From: Pseudomonadales bacterium | GTDB taxonomy: Bacteria > Pseudomonadota > Gammaproteobacteria > Pseudomonadales > Pseudohongiellaceae | Length of the DNA stretch: 7,476 nt | Direction: 5' to 3' | Assembly (NCBI GenBank): GCA_031277435.1 | Contig: JAITMI010000274.1 | Span: forward strand, 1-7,476 | Part shown: positions 1 through 5,706 of the stretch, piece by piece | Numbering within the stretch: position 1 is the first letter of the stretch | How the letters are laid out: each line of letters opens with the position of its first letter | The notes under the pieces: model-generated | The model's database searches: none | Told to the model about the DNA's origin: nothing | What the model saw: the letters and a program-made list of their open reading frames with translations, nothing else | Made by a program: the position numbers and the translations under genes

Positions 1-56
1 CCCCGAAACCCAAAACCTAGTTTCTTGTTGTTCTGTGTGTGGTTGGGGTTCGGCCG

Positions 57-67
57 CCCCCCCCCCC
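57..67. other. Run of 11 cytosines
   Basis: Eleven consecutive C residues follow a G/T-rich, low-complexity stretch at 20-55. Nothing coding or structural explains the run. It lies close to the left end of the window. A homopolymer this long may be a sequencing or assembly weak point, or a slippage-prone tract. If the small ORF downstream really began before it, at 39, its frame would depend on the length of this run. Confidence 0.6.
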
Positions 68-128
68 ACCCTACTCGCTTTCTTTCGCTGGTTCTATTAC
101 TTCTGGTATGAGACGGGTATCACAACCC

Positions 129-281
129 ATGAATAATCGTTTTAAGTCCGGGCTATTTGGGCTTGCGATTACCGGCTTGAATCTTCTTATTCTCCGGCTG
201 TTTGGAGTGACCGATCCCGGCATGTATGTGGCGGGAACAGCAATAGCTTGGTTCACCGCGGGGCAGCACTTCATCAAATAG
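129..281 (+). CDS. Possible small hydrophobic protein (50 aa), unrecognised
   Basis: This ORF would encode a 50-residue peptide beginning MNNRFKSG and ending GQHFIK. It has two hydrophobic stretches, roughly residues 8-27 and 31-49, separated by VTDPG, which would suit a small two-span membrane peptide. I see no convincing Shine-Dalgarno sequence before the ATG at 129, nor before the in-frame ATG at 108. The same frame is open from an earlier ATG at 39, but that version crosses the poly-C run and starts with low-complexity residues, so I prefer 129. It faces pnp convergently across the hairpin at 386-423. I do not recognise a family. It could be the eroded end of a gene or a chance ORF, and I regard it as weakly supported. 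Confidence 0.25.
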   Translation: MNNRFKSGLFGLAITGLNLLILRLFGVTDPGMYVAGTAIAWFTAGQHFIK

Positions 282-337
282 TGAACGCTTGGTTAATTCC
301 ACTGCCGTCATTCCAACGTGGGATGTTACGTGACGAA

Positions 338-385
338 TGTTGGGCTTCACTCAGCGCCAACCTACTTGCTTCGTTCGCCAACCTA
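338..385. repeat. Degenerate dispersed palindromic repeat
   Basis: A GTTGG at 339-343 faces CCAAC at 357-361 as a short imperfect hairpin. The 10-mer CGCCAACCTA occurs twice, at 355-364 and 376-385. The pattern resembles decayed copies of a GTTGGGCTTC...CCAACCTAC type intergenic repeat that I recall from several proteobacterial genomes; that recollection is not verified here. It lies directly next to the pnp terminator. Confidence 0.35.
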
Positions 386-423
386 AAACGCAAAAGGGCA
401 GCCGAAGCTGCCCTTTTGCGTTT
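386..423 (-). terminator. pnp intrinsic terminator, probably bidirectional
   Basis: A perfect 17-bp inverted repeat (386-402 with 407-423) encloses a 4-nt loop. In the pnp transcript the loop is UUCG closed by a C-G pair, the exceptionally stable tetraloop. The G/C-rich core GGGCAGC pairs with GCTGCCC and is followed by TTTT, then GCGTTTT. The 5' arm carries AAAA before the core, so the element should also stop transcription arriving from the left. It begins about 20 nt after the pnp stop codon. Confidence 0.9.
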
Positions 424-444
424 ACATCCGTCCAACCAACGGCA

Positions 445-2556
445 TCACACGGAGGCTTTGTCTTCCTCGGTGACTTCCTTCATGCTCAGGCTGATTTTGC
501 CGCGGTCGTCGATCTTGAGGACTTTGACGAAAATTTCCTGGCCTTCCTTGAGGTAGTCGGTGACTTTTTCCACGCGCTCTTGCGAAATTTGCGAGATATG
601 GACCAAGCCGTCCTTGCCGGGCAGGATGGTGATGAAGGCGCCGAAATCGACGATTTTCGAGACTTTGCCTTTGTAGGTGCGGCCAATCTCGGCTTCGGCG
701 GTGATGGCTTGGATCATTTCCAATGCGCGGTCGCGGGAATTGGAATCTTCGCCATAAATACGCACGTTGCCGTCGTCGTCGATGTCCACGGAGGCGCCGG
801 TTTCCTCGGTGATGCCGCGGATGGTGACGCCGCCTTTGCCGATGACGTCGCGGATCTTGTCGACGTGAATCTTGATTACCGCCATGCTCGGCGCGTTGGG
901 GGAAATCTGCGCGCGCGGGGTGGCGATGACTTTGTTCATTTCACCCAGAATGTGGATGCGCGCCTTGTAGGCTTCTTCCAGCGCGGTTTCCATGATTTCT
1001 TCGGTGATGCCCTGAATTTTGATGTCCATTTGCAGTGCGGTGACGCCGTTGGCGGAGCCGGCTACTTTGAAGTCCATGTCGCCGAGGTGGTCTTCGTCGC
1101 CCAGGATGTCGGTGAGCACGGCGAAGCCGTGATCTTCCTTGATGAGACCCATGGCGATGCCGGCCACTGGCGTTTTCACCGGCACGCCAGCGTCCATCAG
1201 CGCCAGGGAGGTGCCGCAGACCGAGGCCATTGAGCTGGAGCCGTTCGACTCGGTGATTTCCGAGACCACGCGAATCGCGTAGGGGAAGCTTTCCTCGCCC
1301 GGCAATACCGCGGCGACGCCACGGCGCGCCAAGCGGCCATGACCGACTTCGCGGCGCTTGGGGCCGGCCATGCGGCCAGTTTCGCCGACGCTGAAGGGCG
1401 GGAAGTTGTAGTGCAGCATGAAGCCGTCTTTCTTCACTCCGGACAAATCTTCGATGATCTGCGCGTCGCGCAGGGCGCCAAGCGTGGCGATTACCAGCGC
1501 TTGCGTTTCACCACGAGTGAACAGCGCACTGCCGTGCGTTTTGCTCAACACGCCCACTTCCACGCTGATCGGGCGCACGGTGTGGTTGTCGCGGCCATCG
1601 ATGCGCGGCTGGCCGGCGATGATGCGGCCACGCACGATTTTTTTCTCCAGCGAGGCAAATACGTTCTGTACCTCGGCGGCTTTAACCGGCGTTTCTGTAC
1701 TTTCGTTCACAAACTGTTCGATGGCCTGCGCTTGCAGGGCGCTCAGGCGATCGTGGCGCTGCATCTTGTCGGAGATTTGATAAGCGGCGGTGATTTCGCC
1801 GTTGAAGGCGGCGCTGATGGCCTCGATCAAGGCTTCGTTTTTGACCGGCGGCGTCCAATCCCAAGCGGGTTTGCCGGCCTCTTGCTTGAACTCGTTGATG
1901 GCGCTGATCAGCACCTGCATTTCCTGATGCGCGAACAGTACCGCGCCCAGCATCAGGTCTTCGCTCAGTTCCTTGGCTTCGGATTCCACCATCAGCACGG
2001 CGGCGCTGGTGCCGGCCACTACCATGTCGAGCTGGGATTTTTCCAATTGTTTGTAGCAGGGATTGAGGATGTAACCTTCGGCGTCGGTGTAACCCACGCG
2101 CGCGGCGCCGATTGGGCCGGCGAAGGGGATGCCGGAAATGGCCAGCGCGGCGGAGGCGCCGATCATGGCGGCGATGTCGGGATCGACGTCTTTTACGGAG
2201 GACATGACGGTGCAGATTACCTGCACTTCATTCAAAAAACCTTTGGGGAACAGCGGACGCAAGGGGCGGTCGATGAGGCGGGAGGTCAGCGTTTCCTTTT
2301 CGGTGGGGCGTCCTTCGCGTTTGAAAAAGCCGCCGGGAATTTTGCCCGCGGCGTAAGTTTTTTCCTGATAATCGACGGTCAAGGGGAAAAAATCCTGACC
2401 GGGAGCGGCGGTTTTTTTACCAACCACGGTGCACAGCACGACGGTGCCGCCGATCGTTACCATGACGGCGCCGCTGGCCTGGCGGGCAATTTTGCCGGTT
2501 TCCAGTACCACGGTATCCGTGCCGAATTTGAATTCCTTTCTGATGGGATTAAACAT
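445..2556 (-). CDS. pnp: Polyribonucleotide nucleotidyltransferase (PNPase)
   Basis: PNPase is a trimeric 3'-5' phosphorolytic exoribonuclease that degrades and tails RNA, often within the degradosome. The 703 residues show the full architecture. The first RNase PH-like domain (about 10-145) contains the RNA-contacting loop FFKR at 77-80, where E. coli has FFRR. An alpha-helical linker follows. The second RNase PH domain (about 310-545) has SNGSSS at 437-442 for phosphate binding and [10 protein letters not shown] at 486-495, supplying the metal-binding aspartates D487 and D493. A KH domain has GKGG at 573-576, and an S1 domain spans about 625-692. The protein ends about ten residues after S1, so it lacks the longer tail of the 711-residue E. 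coli enzyme. The ATG at 2556 has a weak purine-rich GAGAAG four bases upstream. It lies 65 bp after rpsO, behind an attenuator, and a strong terminator follows it. Confidence 0.98.
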   Translation of the reverse strand: MFNPIRKEFKFGTDTVVLETGKIARQASGAVMVTIGGTVVLCTVVGKKTAAPGQDFFPLTVDYQEKTYAAGKIPGGFFKREGRPTEKETLTSRLIDRPLRPLFPKGFLNEVQVICTVMSSVKDVDPDIAAMIGASAALAISGIPFAGPIGAARVGYTDAEGYILNPCYKQLEKSQLDMVVAGTSAAVLMVESEAKELSEDLMLGAVLFAHQEMQVLISAINEFKQEAGKPAWDWTPPVKNEALIEAISAAFNGEITAAYQISDKMQRHDRLSALQAQAIEQFVNESTETPVKAAEVQNVFASLEKKIVRGRIIAGQPRIDGRDNHTVRPISVEVGVLSKTHGSALFTRGETQALVIATLGALRDAQIIEDLSGVKKDGFMLHYNFPPFSVGETGRMAGPKRREVGHGRLARRGVAAVLPGEESFPYAIRVVSEITESNGSSSMASVCGTSLALMDAGVPVKTPVAGIAMGLIKEDHGFAVLTDILGDEDHLGDMDFKVAGSANGVTALQMDIKIQGITEEIMETALEEAYKARIHILGEMNKVIATPRAQISPNAPSMAVIKIHVDKIRDVIGKGGVTIRGITEETGASVDIDDDGNVRIYGEDSNSRDRALEMIQAITAEAEIGRTYKGKVSKIVDFGAFITILPGKDGLVHISQISQERVEKVTDYLKEGQEIFVKVLKIDDRGKISLSMKEVTEEDKASV

Positions 2557-2575
2557 TTATCTTCTCTTTACCAAT

Positions 2576-2611
2576 AAAAAAAGGGGTGATGAGCCAATCC
2601 CATCACCCTTT
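2576..2611 (-). terminator. rpsO-pnp intergenic terminator/attenuator
   Basis: In the transcript, GGGTGATG (2608-2601) pairs with CATCACCC (2591-2584) across a 9-nt loop, with further pairs at the base. A C and then seven T residues (2582-2576) follow. This is a textbook Rho-independent terminator 11 nt after the rpsO stop. It resembles the E. coli arrangement in which a terminator between rpsO and pnp ends most transcripts and readthrough supplies pnp. Only about 20 nt separate the T tract from the pnp ATG. Confidence 0.9.
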
Positions 2612-2621
2612 GAGTGCCAAC

Positions 2622-2891
2622 TTAGCGACGCAGGCCCAAACGCTGGATCAGGGAATTGTAGCGATTCAGATCCTTGCGCTTGAGGTAGTCGAGCAGTTTG
2701 CGGCGGGTGTTGACCATCCGGATCAAGCCGCGGCGAGAGTGATGGTCGTGATTGTGGGTTTTGAAATGGTCCTGCAACTGGTTGATGTTGCCGGTGAGCA
2801 GCGCTACCTGTACTTCGGGGGAGCCGGTGTCACCGTCAGCCAAGCTGTATTCACGGACGATTTCTGCTTTCTGGTCTGCGGACAGAGCCAT
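2622..2891 (-). CDS. rpsO: 30S ribosomal protein S15
   Basis: S15 is a primary binder of the 16S rRNA central domain, contacting a three-way junction and helix 22, and it also forms an intersubunit bridge. At 89 residues including Met the length equals that of E. coli. The signature DTGSPEVQ is at 21-28, DHHSRRG at 49-55 and [10 protein letters not shown] at 65-74. Residues known to contact RNA are kept (counted with Met): T22, G23, Q28, H42, D49, S52 and Y69. The start ATG is preceded by AAGAGGA with 7 nt spacing, a strong Shine-Dalgarno. It has a putative promoter at 3022-3030 and a structured leader, so it can be expressed independently of the truB side. It is followed by an attenuator and then pnp. 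S15 autogenously represses its own mRNA in several bacteria, and the leader here looks built for that. Confidence 0.98.
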   Translation of the reverse strand: MALSADQKAEIVREYSLADGDTGSPEVQVALLTGNINQLQDHFKTHNHDHHSRRGLIRMVNTRRKLLDYLKRKDLNRYNSLIQRLGLRR

Positions 2892-2905
2892 GGAATGTTC
2901 CTCTT

Positions 2906-2971
2906 AATATGCGATTGATGAAGGACTTCCGTTTCGAGCCAGAGTAACCACGCATATTGATAGTCACCTGG
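2906..2971 (-). promoter_or_regulatory. rpsO leader: candidate S15-binding pseudoknot
   Basis: In the transcript, CCAGGTGAC (2971-2963) can pair with GTTACTCTGG (2948-2939), giving 9 pairs with one G-U and one bulged U. The 14-nt loop (2962-2949) contains AATATGCG (2958-2951). This pairs perfectly over 8 bp with CGCATATT (2913-2906), which ends immediately before the AAGAGGA Shine-Dalgarno. Stem, loop pairing and a 25-nt connector (2938-2914) make an H-type pseudoknot abutting the ribosome-binding site. E. coli S15 is known to trap ribosomes on an rpsO pseudoknot. The pairing is read from the sequence; the S15 role is inferred. Confidence 0.6.
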
Positions 2972-3021
2972 GGTCTTCCTGGTTTCGCTTCCTGAGGGTT
3001 CAGGGCGGGCGAAGGGGCGCG

Positions 3022-3030
3022 ATTGTAGCA
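3022..3030 (-). promoter_or_regulatory. Extended -10 promoter for rpsO
   Basis: TGCTACAAT (3030-3022 on the minus strand) is an extended -10 element, with TACAAT one base from consensus and TG one base upstream of it. No good -35 hexamer lies 16-18 bp further upstream, as extended -10 promoters allow. Transcription would start near 3014-3016, giving a leader of roughly 125 nt that includes the pseudoknot. It lies between the inverted repeat pair and the leader. Confidence 0.55.
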
Positions 3031-3066
3031 CAAGCTGCGCCTTCTCTTGCTTGTTGGCGAATTTTT

Positions 3067-3105
3067 CCACCCTCTCCCCCGCCCTCTCCCGCCAGCGGGA
3101 GAGGG
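3067..3105. repeat. 39-bp palindromic repeat, copy A
   Basis: The element is a 24-bp palindrome at 3082-3105 (11-bp arms CCCTCTCCCGC and GCGGGAGAGGG around CA) plus a 15-bp C-rich tail on its left (3067-3081). It is an exact reverse complement of copy B. Tail plus palindrome is the same architecture as copies C and D near truB. It resembles REP-type elements, which are commonly moved by RAYT-class Y1 transposases; that link is inferred. Confidence 0.92.
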
Positions 3106-3157
3106 AGTACATCGAAGTAACGGAAGGAGTTGTTGTTGAGACTGCACCCGGACTGCC

Positions 3158-3196
3158 CCCTCTCCCGCTGGCGGGAGAGGGCGGGGGAGAGGGTGG
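3158..3196. repeat. 39-bp palindromic repeat, copy B
   Basis: This is a perfect 39-of-39 inverted match to copy A, separated from it by 52 bp (3106-3157). The palindrome is at 3158-3181 with centre TG, and the G-rich tail is at 3182-3196. It ends 10 bp from the stop codon of the upstream gene (3207), so it forms that gene's immediate 3' flank in the transcript. No T tract follows the hairpin in that direction, so it is not a standard intrinsic terminator. Confidence 0.92.
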
Positions 3197-3206
3197 CCAG
3201 TGACGA

Positions 3207-4490
3207 TCAAAGCGCCGGCGCAAACACCGGCAAGGCGTCGATGCGCGCCTCGATCTGGTCGATTTCGCGCTTGAAGGCCGCGCCGGTGGTGCCGCCGTAG
3301 TCCTGGGCGAATTGTTCCTGGCTGAGGAATTCGGGCAGGTCGCGCAGGTCGGGGAAGTAGAACGGCTCGCCTTCGCTCTGTGCCATGCGCTGTTGCAGGA
3401 GGCGGGCATTGGCGGGGTTCGACACCGCGAATTCGGCGAAGCGCACGCCCATGCGGTCAGCGCCGATGTCGGTGAAGCTGAAGCCGCTGCCTTTGCCGTG
3501 GGTGTCCTCGATTTCCTTGAGCAGTCCGATGCTGCCGGCGAGGCCGGCGCCGCCGCCGAGGGTGAGGCCGATCGAGAGGAAGAAATGCCGTGACCAGTCG
3601 CCACGGTGGTAGAACTGCAATTCGTGCCAGGGCGCGGCCTGGTCGGCGGCATTCAGGGTCAAGCGGTCAAGATCGAGCGCGTAGAGCGTGAGCGCCAACA
3701 GCAGGGCGCGGTTTTCCTCCACTGGATCGCCGCCGCGGTTATGCGCGTAGGCGAACATCGGCGGCAGAAATTCGTCGGCTGAGGGCCGCTTGGGCAGGTT
3801 CGGTTCCAAGGCCAATTCGCGCAGGCGGGCGCGGTACACGGCCAGCAAATCGCGCAAGGAATGCGGCAGCAAGAGTTCACTGCCCCAGCGCGACAAATCG
3901 CGCGCCAGCGCTGGATCCCAGCGGTAACTCAGGCGCAGGTAGCGTGCATCGATATGTAGATTTTCGATTGAGGCGCGCAGCCGCTGATAATCAGGATAAC
4001 GCTGATCCAGCTTGTCGCGCGTCATGCTGAGCAGCTTGGCCGATAGCCAATCCGGCAGCCGCAGGCCGCCCACGCTGAGATTTGAAACGATCAGTAAAGT
4101 ACCGCCGCCCTCTAGCGAGCCTTTGAGAGTGAGGTAAAGCTCGGCGAAATTCACCGGCACGCGCAGCGAGGCTTCAACCTGGGCGCTGCCGTCTTGCAGC
4201 GCCACCTTGGCCTGGCCCAGTTGCAGGCGGTCGAGCAGGTAATTGAGCGCCAATTCCAGATCGTTCTTGCTCAAGGCCAAGGTCGCGGAACTGCCGGGGG
4301 CGAGCGCGCGCGGGTCGTTATCGGCGGAGAGAAATTCCAGCGAATGCAGGTCGATGGCGTCCAGACTGCTCAGGGGCGCTACGCTGGGCGCGCACTCCAG
4401 CACCAAAAACAACAGCGCGCCCAGGCTCAGGGCCACAAGCAGACACAGCGCCAATAGCGTTTTGAAAAAGATCGATTTGAACAGGACCAT
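3207..4490 (-). CDS. Conserved-looking membrane-anchored protein of unknown function (427 aa)
   Basis: I do not recognise this gene with confidence. The 427 residues begin with a basic N-terminus and one long hydrophobic segment (about 11-31), reading as a signal anchor or uncleaved signal peptide. The cysteine at 33 is not in a proper lipobox. The body is then probably outside the cytoplasm. Residues 74-150 read as alternating helix and beta strands (SKNDLELALNYLL, then VALQDGSAQVEASLRVPV). The C-terminal third has a glycine-rich hydrophobic stretch (303-323), then GSGFSF...GADRMGVRF (334-351), DLPEFL (384-389) and a YGG near 398. These look like conserved motifs rather than random sequence. 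AGGA lies about 9 nt before the ATG, with a small 7-bp hairpin just upstream. It follows truB by 101 bp, in which I see no clear promoter or terminator. The 3' side ends at a repeat pair. Its location suggests co-transcription with truB; its function is unknown. Confidence 0.85.
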   Translation of the reverse strand: MVLFKSIFFKTLLALCLLVALSLGALLFLVLECAPSVAPLSSLDAIDLHSLEFLSADNDPRALAPGSSATLALSKNDLELALNYLLDRLQLGQAKVALQDGSAQVEASLRVPVNFAELYLTLKGSLEGGGTLLIVSNLSVGGLRLPDWLSAKLLSMTRDKLDQRYPDYQRLRASIENLHIDARYLRLSYRWDPALARDLSRWGSELLLPHSLRDLLAVYRARLRELALEPNLPKRPSADEFLPPMFAYAHNRGGDPVEENRALLLALTLYALDLDRLTLNAADQAAPWHELQFYHRGDWSRHFFLSIGLTLGGGAGLAGSIGLLKEIEDTHGKGSGFSFTDIGADRMGVRFAEFAVSNPANARLLQQRMAQSEGEPFYFPDLRDLPEFLSQEQFAQDYGGTTGAAFKREIDQIEARIDALPVFAPAL

Positions 4491-4591
4491 AGATGTGTTT
4501 CCTGAGCGCGACGATCACGCTGAACGGAAGCCTCCTCGCCGGTCACAGGTCCTTTACGATCCGGTCTCAATAACTACTTAATGGGCTGATG

Positions 4592-5554
4592 CTAATTAAT
4601 TGGCGCGTATTTGACCAGCCGTAAGGGGCGCAGACTGGCGTCGGGCAAAAGTTCAGCAATGCCCAGGAAGCGTTCGCCGCCATAAATCCGCCGTGGCCCC
4701 GGCGCTTGCCCCGGATCAGTCCGCAACGTTTGCCCCTGCCAGAAACGCAGGCCATTGGCCTCATTGAGCCAGAGCGCCGGCCAGTCCTGTACCGCGAAAT
4801 CCACTGGCAATAATAAAGCTTCAATAGCGGCGGGGCCGCCATTTTCCCAGCATTGGCGCAGTTCATCGAGCCCGTGGCTGCGCGCCAGGGTGAAGGGGCC
4901 GGCCTGTTCGCGCCTCAGCGCACTCAAATGCGCGCCAGAGTTGAGCGCCACGCCAATATCGCGCGCCAGGCTGCGGATGTAGGTGCCCTTGCTACAGCGC
5001 ACGCGCAGTACCAGTTCCTGGGCGCGCCACTCTACCAGGCTCAGCGCATGAATGACGATGTCGCGCTCCTTGGCCTGTACCGGCTTGCCCGCGCGCGCCA
5101 ATTTGTACTGCGGCACGCCGTCTTGCTTGAGCGCCGAATATACCGGCGCGACTTGCCGCTGCGGGCCGCGAAAACGCGCCAGAGCGGCTTCGATCATGGC
5201 CTCATCAAGCAGCGGCACCGCGCTTTCGCGCAGAATTTCACCGTCCGCGTCGCAGGTGGCGGTTTCGATGCCGAGGCGCAGCGTGGCGAGATAGGCTTTG
5301 TCGGCATCGAGCAGGATTTGGCTCAACTTGGTGGCTTCGCCGAAACACAGCGGCAGCACGCCGGTGGCGAGGGGATCAAGCGCGCCGGTGTGGCCGGCCT
5401 TTTCCGCTTGCAGCCAGCGTTTGACCAGTTGCAGGCAGTGGTTGGAGCTTTGGCCCAGGGGTTTGTCGACGCTGAGGATGCCGTCGATGGGGCGTCTGCT
5501 TTTAACCCCCTCCCCCGCGCGCGGGGGAGGGTTGGGGAGGGGGCGGGCGCTCAT
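4592..5554 (-). CDS. truB: tRNA pseudouridine(55) synthase TruB
   Basis: TruB isomerises uridine 55 in the T-arm of nearly all tRNAs and also acts as a tRNA-folding chaperone. The 320-residue protein has the family motif GHTGALDPLATG with catalytic D60 (E. coli D48). Y88 in KAY corresponds to Y76, and R194 in GTYIR to R181. YSALKQDGVPQY is at 139-150, and a C-terminal PUA-like domain spans about 245-315. The E. coli enzyme is 314 residues; the 12-residue offset at the active site is an N-terminal extension. Residues 4-16 (RPLPNPPPRAGEG) are encoded by repeat copy C, and the usual TruB core begins near residue 20. No ATG, GTG or TTG lies in frame between the ATG at 5554 and the core, and upstream ATGs at 5559 and 5568 are out of frame, so this start is forced. 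The ribosome-binding region GGGGGGA lies in repeat copy D. Confidence 0.96.
   Translation of the reverse strand: MSARPLPNPPPRAGEGVKSRRPIDGILSVDKPLGQSSNHCLQLVKRWLQAEKAGHTGALDPLATGVLPLCFGEATKLSQILLDADKAYLATLRLGIETATCDADGEILRESAVPLLDEAMIEAALARFRGPQRQVAPVYSALKQDGVPQYKLARAGKPVQAKERDIVIHALSLVEWRAQELVLRVRCSKGTYIRSLARDIGVALNSGAHLSALRREQAGPFTLARSHGLDELRQCWENGGPAAIEALLLPVDFAVQDWPALWLNEANGLRFWQGQTLRTDPGQAPGPRRIYGGERFLGIAELLPDASLRPLRLVKYAPIN
5508..5546. repeat. 39-bp palindromic repeat, copy C (inside truB 5' coding end)
   Basis: A perfect 24-bp palindrome (5508-5531, half-site CCCTCCCCCGCG) is followed by a 15-bp G-rich tail (5532-5546). Orientation matches copy B. The 39-bp length equals 13 codons, so it adds RPLPNPPPRAGEG to TruB without breaking the frame. 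This peptide is the usual conceptual translation of such repeats in other proteobacterial annotations, from memory. Confidence 0.9.
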
Positions 5555-5573
5555 ATCATTCCCCCCATCCCAA
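5532..5573 (-). promoter_or_regulatory. truB translation-initiation region inside an inverted repeat
   Basis: In the transcript GGTTGGG (5575-5569) can pair with CCCAACC (5536-5530). After a 2-nt mismatch, GGGGG (5566-5562) can pair with CCCCC (5543-5539). The Shine-Dalgarno-like G run is thus in the stem and the AUG (5554-5552) in the loop. The flanking palindromes can extend the fold. This could limit truB translation unless the structure is opened. The pairing is visible; the regulatory effect is inferred. Confidence 0.5.
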
Positions 5574-5597
5574 CCTTCCCCCGCCAGCGGGGGAAGG
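5559..5597. repeat. 39-bp palindromic repeat, copy D (upstream of truB)
   Basis: A 15-bp C-rich tail (5559-5573) precedes a 24-bp palindrome (5574-5597; arms CCTTCCCCCGC and GCGGGGGAAGG around CA). It is inverted relative to copy C with about 30 of 39 positions matching, and only 12 bp (5547-5558) separate them. Here the tails face each other, whereas in the A-B pair they face outward. Confidence 0.85.
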
Positions 5598-5627
5598 GGC
5601 TTGCCGCATTTGCGACAGCAGGGAACC

Positions 5628-5682
5628 GTAGGGCGGGTCTTGACCCGCCAAACCCAAAGAGCCGGGAATATACCCGCCCTAC
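5628..5682. repeat. Second dispersed-type inverted repeat (GTAGGGCGGGT family)
   Basis: Perfect 11-bp terminal arms GTAGGGCGGGT (5628-5638) and ACCCGCCCTAC (5672-5682) enclose 33 bp. The left arm also forms its own hairpin, GGCGGGTC (5632-5639) with GACCCGCC (5642-5649) around TT, so two alternative folds compete. The sequence is unlike copies A-D and looks like a separate intergenic repeat family. It lies 25 bp downstream of the rbfA stop codon, with no T tract that would make it an intrinsic terminator. Confidence 0.8.
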
Positions 5683-5706
5683 AGTCCTTGCCAGGGGTAA
5701 CGGCAT

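Noticed and set aside
337..1233. 298-residue plus-strand ORF opposite pnp
   Set aside because: It lies antisense to the conserved pnp frame. Its composition, rich in D, F, G, H and V, is typical of reverse-strand reading of a GC-rich gene, and it has no plausible ribosome site or family motif.
1339..2577. 412-residue plus-strand ORF opposite pnp
   Set aside because: It is antisense to the pnp N-terminal half, with G/A/F/H-rich shadow composition and no recognisable domain.
2851..2955. 34-residue upstream ORF in the rpsO leader (starts MRGYSGSKRK) with AGGTGA before it
   Set aside because: It overlaps the rpsO start out of frame, and its AGGTGA and start codon lie inside the pseudoknot pairing. 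It is possible as a regulatory uORF but nothing in the sequence favours it over the structural explanation.
3067..3196. Inverted repeat pair A-B as a Rho-independent terminator for the unknown gene
   Set aside because: There is no T tract after either hairpin on the minus strand; the bases after copy A read AAAAATTCG in that direction.
2804..3652. 282-residue minus-strand ORF spanning the unknown gene, the repeats and rpsO
   Set aside because: It is an out-of-frame reading, rich in S, P, R and A, that overlaps two better supported genes and the inverted repeats.
3067..5682. CRISPR array
   Set aside because: The repeats are few, inverted rather than direct, irregularly spaced and lie at gene borders. 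No cas gene is present.
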